Positions 1 through 4,939 of a stretch of DNA of 8,544 nt are shown piece after piece; the first letter of the stretch is position 1; every line of letters begins with the position of its first letter. Source of the DNA: DASPKX01 sp035627835 (lineage in GTDB: Bacteria > Verrucomicrobiota > Verrucomicrobiia > Limisphaerales > SXQI01); the NCBI GenBank assembly GCA_035627835.1, contig DASPKX010000126.1, forward strand, positions 1-8,544, in the 5' to 3' direction. The translations under genes were made by a program, and so were the position numbers. The notes below the pieces were generated by a model that saw nothing but the letters and a program-made list of their open reading frames with translations, searched no databases and was not told the origin of the DNA.

Positions 1-406
1 CCAGGAGCGCCACTCGGTTCCCTTGCACCAGCTTCAGGTCTTTGAACTCACGCGCGCTTTTGCCGTAAGCTTTCGGGTGCACTGGAATTGTCAATGCCTT
101 CGCATTCACCGGCCGGATGGTTCCGCCGAGGTAGCGTTGCAGCACCCCTTCCTGGCTCACGCTCACCTCAGCGCCGTCAGACACTGCCCGGAAGTTCACG
201 GCCTCGCTCGCTCGGGCCCAGAAGTTCGTCCGCTTCCCACCCAGCTCATTCGCATGGGTGGAATTGCGATCGCGCAGATGGCGCCGGATCAACTCCGCGA
301 CGGACTTCCCCATGCGCAGCTTCAGCTCATCGCTGTTCAGCCGCTGCTGGAGCTTGTCAAAGCCTGCCCGCGCACGGGACGCATCAATGGTGATCGTCAG
401 GCTCAC
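1..406 (-). CDS. Mu gpG-like virion morphogenesis protein, 3'-truncated by window edge
   Basis: Only the first 135 residues are visible; the gene continues beyond base 1. The start is GTG at 406-404, overlapping the stop of the upstream minor-head candidate by 4 bp (GTGA), which implies translational coupling. The product begins SLTITIDASRARAGFDKL, then has a helical Arg-rich stretch (residues about 19-49), the motif LGGKRTNFWARASEAV (about 57-72), and a beta-rich part with GVLQRYLGGTIRP and ALTIPVHPKAYGKSA. The pattern GGKRTNF...(Q)RYLGGTI...LTIP is what I recall from the phage virion morphogenesis/gpG-like family, which in Mu is encoded directly after gpF and takes part in head or tail-joint assembly. 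The gpF-like neighbour upstream agrees with this. The assignment is by motif recognition, not by a search, and the C-terminus is unseen. Confidence 0.72.
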   Translation of the reverse strand, partial: MSLTITIDASRARAGFDKLQQRLNSDELKLRMGKSVAELIRRHLRDRNSTHANELGGKRTNFWARASEAVNFRAVSDGAEVSVSQEGVLQRYLGGTIRPVNAKALTIPVHPKAYGKSAREFKDLKLVQGNRVALL

Positions 407-1227
407 TCCACGCCTCCCGCCCAGGTCAGCACATCGCCTTGAAAAGCGAACGCGCCTTCCATGCTCGCCTCAATCGCCGCTCGCATCTCCGGATCGGCAG
501 ACGCAAAGCCCGCGCTCACTTCATCATTGAACCCCCGATCCTGCGGCGTTATCTGCGCATCCGGCTCAATCACGCCCAGGCGGATCGCTTCCTCGCGATC
601 GATGTCCTGCACACCCATGCCAGAGCCGAAATCAAATGGAGGATACGGTTTGCCGAAGATGCTCAGGCGCACCCACACCGGATCATCCTTCCGCGCGATC
701 ATGCGGCCTTCATAAACCTTGCCTCCAGCCGCCACCCAACGCTGCGGCCAATCGAGCCGCTCCTGCTCGCGCGCGTAAACACGAAGGAACTCCTGCGCCG
801 GCCACTCATTGATCAAGGCCGCATCCTGCCCTTGCTTCCAGTAACCATAGCCGCGCGCGTCCCGCTCGTTCATCTCGGTGATGAGATCCAGGCGACGATC
901 ACTGCTAAGATCCTCGATGGTCCCTTCCTTCCCTTCCTCCGGCTTGTAATCGAGTTGCTCAAGCAACTGCTTCAGCCCGGCGCGAATCGTGGTAGGGTTC
1001 GTGTATTGCCCTGGGCCCGGTGACACACCCGTCACCAGCTTCGTGATCTCCTCCTGCACGCGGGTCAAGAATTGCGCATTAGTCACCCGTGCGGAGAAGA
1101 CCGCGCGCTCCCGGATCTCCGGGGCAAGCTTCAGCAGCTCGCGCGCCTTCAGCGTCGTTGGCAGGAATCGCTTCACCTCACGGCTGGCGACCGCTTCCTT
1201 AAACGGCATGGGCTTCGTCAAAATCAT
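403..1227 (-). CDS. Putative phage minor head protein (Mu gpF-like family)
   Basis: A 274-residue protein. The N-terminal half is helical and charged (MILTKPMPFKEAVASREV, then PEIRERAVFSARVTN at about 36-50). Later come GTIEDLSSDRRLDLITEMN (102-120), YGYWKQGQDAALINEWPAQE (127-146), and a C-terminal block GGKVYEGRMIARKDDPVW (168-185) followed by YPPFDFGSGMGVQDIDREEA (195-214). I recall this combination in proteins annotated as phage minor head or gpF-like in Mu-like prophages; the YPPF-SGMG-REEA block is the strongest clue. Mu gpF is a minor capsid protein associated with the portal vertex. Its stop overlaps the GTG of the gpG-like gene, reproducing the Mu F-G pair. No strong Shine-Dalgarno is visible; a second in-frame ATG lies at codon 7. 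The family call is tentative because the classic gpF Cys/His features are not evident. Confidence 0.62.
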   Translation of the reverse strand: MILTKPMPFKEAVASREVKRFLPTTLKARELLKLAPEIRERAVFSARVTNAQFLTRVQEEITKLVTGVSPGPGQYTNPTTIRAGLKQLLEQLDYKPEEGKEGTIEDLSSDRRLDLITEMNERDARGYGYWKQGQDAALINEWPAQEFLRVYAREQERLDWPQRWVAAGGKVYEGRMIARKDDPVWVRLSIFGKPYPPFDFGSGMGVQDIDREEAIRLGVIEPDAQITPQDRGFNDEVSAGFASADPEMRAAIEASMEGAFAFQGDVLTWAGGVE

Positions 1228-1254
1228 CTCAAGTAGCAGCCGACGTGAGGAGGC

Positions 1255-1452
1255 TCAGTCTTTTACAGTGAAGTGAACCCCGAGAAACACCGGCCACAGG
1301 AACACGAGGATGAGTGCTCCCATCACTGCTTCTTTCGATGGCATACGATTGCCCGCCTGGTGGTCGGAACCGAACATGAACGCCGCGATCAGCAGCCCCA
1401 CCTGGATGTAAGCGATTACAAATGTGAGTAGAATTATTGTCGTTGGTTCCAT
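1255..1452 (-). CDS. Small two-helix membrane protein
   Basis: A 65-residue protein with two clear hydrophobic segments: residues about 4-28 (TIILLTFVIAYIQVGLLIAAFM) shown here only by its ends TIILL and AAFMF, and about 44-63 (MGALILVFLWPVFLGVHF). A short polar loop DHQAGNRMPSKE lies between them, and the tail is TVKD. The size and topology would fit a holin-like or other small phage membrane protein, but no endolysin lies beside it, so function is unknown. The ATG follows the purine run GAAGAG by 4 nt; that run comes from the CACGAAG-type array upstream. The stop is 27 bp before the minor-head start. A longer ORF in another frame over the same bases (1229-1513) starts inside the repeat array and has no hydrophobic pattern, so this frame is preferred. 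Confidence 0.62.
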   Translation of the reverse strand: MEPTTIILLTFVIAYIQVGLLIAAFMFGSDHQAGNRMPSKEAVMGALILVFLWPVFLGVHFTVKD

Positions 1453-1458
1453 GGTGCT

Positions 1459-1478
1459 CTTCGTCCTCTTCGTGGTTA
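1459..1478 (-). repeat. CACGAAG-type array, 2 units (short copy)
   Basis: On the minus strand the array starts TAACCACGAAG, followed by a second, degenerate unit GACGAAG at the same 9-bp period. It sits directly upstream of the two-helix membrane protein and supplies the purines just before its ATG. It is the shortest of five such arrays in this window. Confidence 0.8.
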
Positions 1479-1492
1479 AATTCCCATTCCGG

Positions 1493-1519
1493 AATCTGCG
1501 GCAATCTGCGCAATCTGCG
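1493..1519 (-). repeat. CGCAGATT short-period array, 3 units
   Basis: Three copies of CGCAGATT on the minus strand (plus-strand aatctgcg at 1493-1500, 1503-1510 and 1512-1519), spaced 10 and 9 bp. The array lies in the spacer after the 73-residue gene and next to the CACGAAG array at 1459-1478. It has a different core from the CACGAAG arrays but the same architecture of a short constant core with a 1-2 bp variable spacer. Confidence 0.8.
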
Positions 1520-1533
1520 GATCGTCCTCTGTC

Positions 1534-1755
1534 TTAAATGGCCTGAGGGGTAAGCCCCTTCGCCTGCGCATCGGCCGTGGCCTTCGCCAGGAGAATCGCC
1601 CGAGCAGCGCCAATGGTTTGCTGTTCGCCTGGTGTCAGATCCGCGAGCTGCACTTGCGCTTTTTCGCCGTGGAACGCCCAGGATCCATCTGGATTCCGGC
1701 CGCCATACTCAAACTCGTTCGTGTCCGGCTTGGTTGTTACAACTACGATGTCCAT
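1534..1755 (-). CDS. Small hypothetical phage protein (73 aa)
   Basis: Begins MDIVVVTTKPDTNEFEYGG, continues with NPDGSWAFHGEK, and ends in an Ala-rich helix LTPGEQQTIGAARAILLAKATADAQAKG. I do not recognise a family. The first half looks like a small beta unit and the second like one or two amphipathic helices. The reading frame is open upstream to 1881, but that extension would run into the end of the fibre gene and through a hairpin. The ATG at 1755 is preceded by AAAGAGAG, a reasonable ribosome site, so it is preferred. It lies 46 bp after the stop of the fibre gene, where a short accessory or chaperone-like partner of the fibre would be conceivable, but nothing in the sequence proves that. 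Confidence 0.6.
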   Translation of the reverse strand: MDIVVVTTKPDTNEFEYGGRNPDGSWAFHGEKAQVQLADLTPGEQQTIGAARAILLAKATADAQAKGLTPQAI

Positions 1756-1771
1756 AAACTCTCTTTGGTAG

Positions 1772-1791
1772 GCCCGGTCCCCCGACCGGGC
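1772..1791. repeat. GC-rich hairpin element, copy 1
   Basis: A perfect 8-bp inverted repeat, gcccggtc / gaccgggc, with a 4-base cccc loop. It lies between the fibre stop (1802) and the ATG of the 73-residue gene (1755). The flanks ggtag before and ggttctttg after match those of a second copy at 4823-4842, so the element is a dispersed repeat and not just a chance stem. No T-run follows on the transcribed strand, so it is not a standard intrinsic terminator. Confidence 0.75.
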
Positions 1792-1801
1792 GGTTCTTTG
1801 T

Positions 1802-3436
1802 TTATAACGCGCGCACGACGACAGTGACGCGCACAGTGGTTTTGCCTTGGGTGGTTGCCCCTGACTTTTTGATGTAAACACTCGTGAAAGCTGAACTGCT
1901 CTCGCTCACCATGCTGAGTGAAGGCGCCAAAGCCTTGCCGGTCGCGGCGACGTTCTGGCCACTCACATACTTGCCCTGGGTTCCCGCTACGCCGATGTCC
2001 AGGGTGACACCTCCGTCGAACGCGACCTCCCGGTCAAACTCCACATTTTCGATCCCGCAGTTTGGCGGCAGATCGAGCAGCTTAGTGGTCCCGGCCGTGC
2101 TGGAGATATCGGAGTGGTCCAGCGTGCGCCGGATTATGATATCGTTGTTGATCTTGGGGAACGTATGCGCGCTGCTCGATGTGCTCGCTAGCAAGCCAGG
2201 GTAGGCCGTGGTTCTGTCCGGAATGTGCGTCCCAATGCCGACACCACAGTCGAGGTCTTGGATGCAACCGATCGTCTCAAAGCTCACGTCCTTGAAGTAG
2301 ATCTTGTCGCCGTTGGTGATAGTGATGCTCCCGGCGCTGGTCACAGCGCAGAGACCCACCACCGTTGTTGCCCCCACTGTGGAAGGAATGAGAATCTCTG
2401 TCTCAATGCTCGTCCAGGTGTCCCCCGGAATGGCAACGTGCGTGTGGCCGATGCTGGATGAGCCAGCAACGCCGCGAATATTGAAATGCGTGCCAGTCAC
2501 ATTGCTGGCCGGGCGAAAGACTCGAGCCTTCACCCGGAGACGCTTGCCCGAGCCTACTGCCCAGGTGCGGCCAGCCACGGCTGTCGTGCCTGCGCCTGTG
2601 TCCACAAGCAGCACGTCATTCTCCCCTCCGATGCCATCAGTGTTGCCAGTGACTGCTCCGGTGCCGACCATCGCGAAGCCATCCACTCCCGCGCTAAAGT
2701 TGCTCTGGTATTTGGCAGTCGATGCGCCCTGATCGCTGTAATCCACCACGCCCGTCTTCAGCAGCGTCTTCACCTGCGCAGCCGTGAGTGCTCGGTTGAA
2801 AACGCGGGCATTCAGCATCACACCGTTGAAGGCGCTTGCGTAGTAAAACGGATTCGTGTTGCCGCTTCCAATGTCCACACTGGCGGAAGCCGCGATGTTC
2901 ACAGTTACGGATGCAGTGCTGAAATCCCGATCGCTCTCCGCGTTGATGTAAGCCGTAGCTAGCAAGCCCCGGCTGCAGGTGACCGCTATGTTGTACAGCT
3001 CCCCGTCCACCAGCGGCACATCCAGCGGCAGATTGTAGGTCGCGTCTGCACCTGCGCCATCCACGAACGAGAGCTGAAGATTGCCGGTGGTGGTGAGGAA
3101 CAAACGAAAACGGTTATTGCCTGCGCTGTGAGTCCCAACCAACGCGGGCGCCACCGCTGTGGTCCAGTCAACTGCGGCCAGTGAAAACACAACCGTGAAA
3201 TCACTTGTTCCTAACGCGAGGCCAGCCCCATATCCATTCAGCGGGAAAGTGGCGCCCGAAAACCAAATGCCTGACCGAGGCACACGGGAGATCGCAGCCG
3301 CCCAGCTATCATCCCGCTCCAGCACCCGCAGGTTATTGCGCGCGGTCGCTGGGGAAAGAACATCGCCCAGGTTGTTCGCCTTGAGCATGTCGCCCGCGCC
3401 CGCTCCTGGAATCACAATTGGAACTGTAAGCTTCAT
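1802..3436 (-). CDS. LamG-type tail fibre or receptor-binding protein candidate
   Basis: A 544-residue beta-rich protein. Residues 1-55 include ANNLGDVLSPATARNNLRVL, the sort of N-terminal motif (NL-D--S-ATAR-NL) common in phage fibres. Residues about 56-232 look like a concanavalin/LamG sandwich (IWFSGATFPLNGYG, DFTVVFSL, NRFRLFLTTTGNLQLSF, YINAESDRDFS) ending in the typical FNGVMLNARVFNRALTAAQV. Residues about 243-390 resemble a carbohydrate-binding sandwich (GGENDVLLVDTG, RLRVKARVFRP, DTWTSIETEI). Residues about 391-544 form a third sandwich with FDREVAFDGGVTLDIGVAG. LamG-type folds bind glycans or other surface ligands, so a role in adsorption is inferred; virion decoration is the alternative. 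The ATG is preceded by GAAGAAGG, partly formed by the last unit of the array upstream. It lies directly after the paralogous pair of small proteins. Confidence 0.7.
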   Translation of the reverse strand: MKLTVPIVIPGAGAGDMLKANNLGDVLSPATARNNLRVLERDDSWAAAISRVPRSGIWFSGATFPLNGYGAGLALGTSDFTVVFSLAAVDWTTAVAPALVGTHSAGNNRFRLFLTTTGNLQLSFVDGAGADATYNLPLDVPLVDGELYNIAVTCSRGLLATAYINAESDRDFSTASVTVNIAASASVDIGSGNTNPFYYASAFNGVMLNARVFNRALTAAQVKTLLKTGVVDYSDQGASTAKYQSNFSAGVDGFAMVGTGAVTGNTDGIGGENDVLLVDTGAGTTAVAGRTWAVGSGKRLRVKARVFRPASNVTGTHFNIRGVAGSSSIGHTHVAIPGDTWTSIETEILIPSTVGATTVVGLCAVTSAGSITITNGDKIYFKDVSFETIGCIQDLDCGVGIGTHIPDRTTAYPGLLASTSSSAHTFPKINNDIIIRRTLDHSDISSTAGTTKLLDLPPNCGIENVEFDREVAFDGGVTLDIGVAGTQGKYVSGQNVAATGKALAPSLSMVSESSSAFTSVYIKKSGATTQGKTTVRVTVVVRAL

Positions 3437-3443
3437 AAGCCTT

Positions 3444-3472
3444 CTTCGTGTGCTTCGTGCTCTTCGTGGTTA
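3444..3472 (-). repeat. CACGAAG array, 3 units
   Basis: Three CACGAAG units at exact 9-bp period (plus-strand cttcgtg at 3444-3450, 3453-3459, 3462-3468), with the leading TAAC at 3472-3469. The TAA is the stop codon of the gene at 3470-3847. The last unit runs into GAAGAAGG, just upstream of the ATG of the fibre gene, so the array fills the whole junction between the two genes. Confidence 0.85.
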
Positions 3473-3847
3473 GATAAGCTCACCGAAGTTGTAGCGCGGC
3501 GTTCCAGCGCTGCTGATCGCCACCGCCCCTTTCCAGAAGATGTCTTCCAGGAAGCCGCCCGTGCCATCGTTGTTCGAGCTGCACGCTTTCAGATCCACGC
3601 GCGCATTACCCATCTGCACCGTGATCACGGCCGTTCCGGTGTTCTGGATGAAGAACACCTTCCGCGCGGCGTTCGCCGACAGCGGTGTCAGGCTCGATGA
3701 AGCCACGCCCGAGTTCCCCACCGTGGTGCTCCCGCCAACCAGCAGCGCGTGGAGGTCTGCCAAAGCTTTGGTGCGGCGCAGATCAAGGTCGAACTGCCCG
3801 TCCGTGTCCTGCACCTTCACCGTTGAAATGTCGTTTTTGTCCGCCAT
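3470..3847 (-). CDS. Hypothetical phage structural protein, paralogue A
   Basis: A 125-residue protein and clear paralogue of the next gene upstream (3941-4315). The N-terminal part contains LDLRRTKALADLHALL (21-36), followed by a variable Ser/Gly stretch, then a C-terminal domain with LTPLSANAARKVFFIQNTGT (53-72), VDLKA (84-88), NNDGTGG (92-98) and EDIFWKGAVAI (101-111). The ANA-R--FI-NTGT...NDG-GG...WKGAV...PRY pattern is a small beta-sandwich type I recall from phage structural modules near fibre genes, but I cannot name the family. A role as a fibre-adjacent or decoration protein is inferred from position only. The ATG has only a weak ribosome site (AAGACCAAGAA); the stop TAA lies within a repeat array. 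Confidence 0.65.
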   Translation of the reverse strand: MADKNDISTVKVQDTDGQFDLDLRRTKALADLHALLVGGSTTVGNSGVASSSLTPLSANAARKVFFIQNTGTAVITVQMGNARVDLKACSSNNDGTGGFLEDIFWKGAVAISSAGTPRYNFGELI

Positions 3848-3866
3848 AAAAATTCTTGGTCTTAAA

Positions 3867-3905
3867 CTTCGTGCCGCGTTTTGTGCTCTCTGTGCTCTTT
3901 TGTGG
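3867..3905 (-). repeat. Degenerate CACGAAG/CACAGAG array including the 27-bp variant
   Basis: On the minus strand the block reads CCACAAAAGAGCACAGAGAG, then CACAAAACG and finally CACGAAG, at 9-10 bp spacing. Bases 3879-3905 match 7405-7431 at 24 of 27 positions by my count. It lies next to the regular array at 3915-3943, so the junction between the two paralogues carries two blocks of the same style. The ATG of paralogue A is about 20 bp further on. Confidence 0.7.
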
Positions 3906-3914
3906 CCGCTTCAG

Positions 3915-3943
3915 CTTCGTGCTCTTCGTGTTCTTCGTGGTTA
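3915..3943 (-). repeat. CACGAAG array, 3 units
   Basis: Three CACGAAG units at a 9-bp period (plus-strand cttcgtg at 3915-3921, 3924-3930, 3933-3939), with TAAC at 3943-3940. The TAA is the stop of the gene at 3941-4315. The variable 2-base spacers differ from those of the other copies, while the leading TAACCACGAAG is identical. Confidence 0.85.
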
Positions 3944-4315
3944 AACGAGTTCAGCCCATGAATACCTCGGGCTCGTGCCGCTCACGGTCACTGCCCCTTT
4001 CCAGATCAAATCTTCGATCTCCGCTCCGCCGCCATCGTTGTTCGCCAGCCCTGGCTTCAGATCGATGGACGCCCCGCCGAAAGTCACCGTCAGGACATTA
4101 GTTCCCGTGTTTTTGATGAACCATTTGCGCCGGTTCGCGTTCGCGGCGATTGGCGTGAGGGTGCTCACATCATTCCCAGAGGCGCTCACCACCAGGCTGC
4201 CAGCCAGCAACGTGGCCACATCGGCCATGGCTTTCGCGCGCCGCATCGCAAGGGTGAAGTCCGTCACATCCTCCTGCTGCGGGTAAAGCGATCCTATGTC
4301 TGTTTTCTCCGGCAT
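3941..4315 (-). CDS. Hypothetical phage structural protein, paralogue B
   Basis: A 124-residue protein. It shares with paralogue A the N-terminal MRRAKAMADVATLLAG (24-39) and the C-terminal LTPIAANANRRKWFIKNTGT (53-72), IDLKPG (84-89), ANNDGGG (91-97) and EDLIWKGAV (101-109). By eye roughly half of the last 70 residues are identical between the two, so this is a duplication that has since diverged; the region between residues 40 and 52 differs most. AGGAG lies a few bases before the ATG, the best ribosome site in this block. It follows the head-tail adaptor candidate after a 49-bp spacer with an array. Function is unknown; a virion structural or fibre-associated role is inferred from position. 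Confidence 0.65.
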   Translation of the reverse strand: MPEKTDIGSLYPQQEDVTDFTLAMRRAKAMADVATLLAGSLVVSASGNDVSTLTPIAANANRRKWFIKNTGTNVLTVTFGGASIDLKPGLANNDGGGAEIEDLIWKGAVTVSGTSPRYSWAELV

Positions 4316-4338
4316 CGGTCTCCTGTTAAACTGCTTTC

Positions 4339-4367
4339 CTTCGTGTTCTTCGTGCGCTTCGTGGTTA
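4339..4367 (-). repeat. CACGAAG array, 3 units
   Basis: Three CACGAAG units at a 9-bp period (plus-strand cttcgtg at 4339-4345, 4348-4354, 4357-4363), with TAAC at 4367-4364. The TAA is the stop codon of the adaptor candidate at 4365-4808. This gene is not a homologue of the two paralogues, so the shared array is not simply part of their duplication. Confidence 0.85.
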
Positions 4368-4808
4368 GATACCGTCTTGCTGCTCCCGCCCGAACTTCCG
4401 TTTGCCCCCGCTGATCCGCGGCGTTCCGGCCGCAGTCTCTTCAGTGCTCGGCGTCACAGGCTCTTCAAGGTCGAAATCGCAGTCGGACACTTTCTCCAGG
4501 AGGGCGATCGCTTGGTCATGGGCATCCTGGCGCGCTTGCGTCGGGTCTTTGCGAACACGGCGCGGGATCTGCACTGCAATGATGTCCAAGGCCGGTTGCA
4601 GAAGCTTTGCAGGGATCGTGCCTGCCTCGCCCAACTGATTCGATTTGCAACCACCGACATAACCCCGAACGAGATCCACCACCTGGCCAATGATCGGCGC
4701 GACCGGATCCGCTTGACCGCCTGCGAGCGCGACCGACCGATACGCCGCCAGCTCGGGACCAGACAGGACCGTCAGCACATCCGCTTCAGTTATTGCAACC
4801 CACGCCAT
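4365..4808 (-). CDS. Putative head-tail adaptor (Mu gp36 / DUF1320-like)
   Basis: A 147-residue mainly helical protein. It opens MAWVAITEADVLTVLSGPEL, then has DPVAPIIGQVVDLVRGYVGG (34-53), PAKLLQPALDIIAVQIPRRV (66-85) and QARQDAHDQAIALLEKVSDC (90-109); the acidic/Lys-rich C-terminal tail (about 110-147) looks disordered. This layout (N-terminal ITEADVL, a helix ending at Y--G, a LL-PALDIA helix, then a D-AIALLEKV helix) matches the gp36/DUF1320 type of head completion protein as I remember it, and the position just after the major capsid gene is where Mu gp36-like genes lie. It would sit at the head-tail joint. The family call is pattern-based. AAAGAAG directly abuts the ATG. Confidence 0.6.
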   Translation of the reverse strand: MAWVAITEADVLTVLSGPELAAYRSVALAGGQADPVAPIIGQVVDLVRGYVGGCKSNQLGEAGTIPAKLLQPALDIIAVQIPRRVRKDPTQARQDAHDQAIALLEKVSDCDFDLEEPVTPSTEETAAGTPRISGGKRKFGREQQDGI

Positions 4809-4822
4809 CTTCTTTGTGGTAG

Positions 4823-4842
4823 GCCCGGTTCACTGACCGGGC
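4823..4842. repeat. GC-rich hairpin element, copy 2
   Basis: A perfect 7-bp inverted repeat, gcccggt / accgggc, with a 6-base loop. It shares ggtaggcccggt and gaccgggcg plus a ttctt-rich flank with copy 1 at 1772-1791; the loops differ. Both copies sit 15-20 bp upstream of a start codon on the minus strand, here that of the adaptor candidate. Confidence 0.75.
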
Positions 4843-4860
4843 GTTCTTCTGCTTTTAATG

Positions 4861-4892
4861 GAGGGAGCGGGCACCCTCATACCCGCCCCCTC
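4861..4892. other. Strong hairpin downstream of the major capsid gene
   Basis: An 11-bp inverted repeat with one mismatch (4861-4871 against 4882-4892) around a 10-base loop, very GC-rich. It lies 48 bp after the capsid stop and about 50 bp before the adaptor start. No T-run follows on the transcribed strand, so it is not a textbook terminator; an mRNA-stabilising or partly attenuating stem is possible. The whole spacer 4809-4939 holds only this and the hairpin at 4823-4842. Confidence 0.6.
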
Positions 4893-4939
4893 GTTCCCTT
4901 AACCCTCTATGGGCCTCCCCCCATCCAGGGGAAGATTGT

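Noticed and set aside
439..1023. 194-residue plus-strand ORF
   Set aside because: It is antisense to the minor-head candidate, shows no recognisable motif, and is the kind of shadow expected in GC-rich coding DNA.
1229..1513. 94-residue minus-strand ORF overlapping the membrane protein
   Set aside because: Starts inside the CGCAGATT array, and its product (Arg/His/Gly-rich) lacks any pattern, while the overlapping frame has two clear hydrophobic helices.
1756..1881. N-terminal extension of the 73-residue gene
   Set aside because: It would overlap the 3' end of the fibre gene and run through the hairpin; the ATG at 1755 has a ribosome site and a plausible protein start.
3444..4367. Arrays as a CRISPR
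   Set aside because: Units are 7 bp with 2-base spacers, far too short; no cas genes or leader are present.
4861..4892. Hairpin as a rho-independent terminator
   Set aside because: Strong stem, but no T-run follows on the transcribed strand, and phage genes continue in the same direction.
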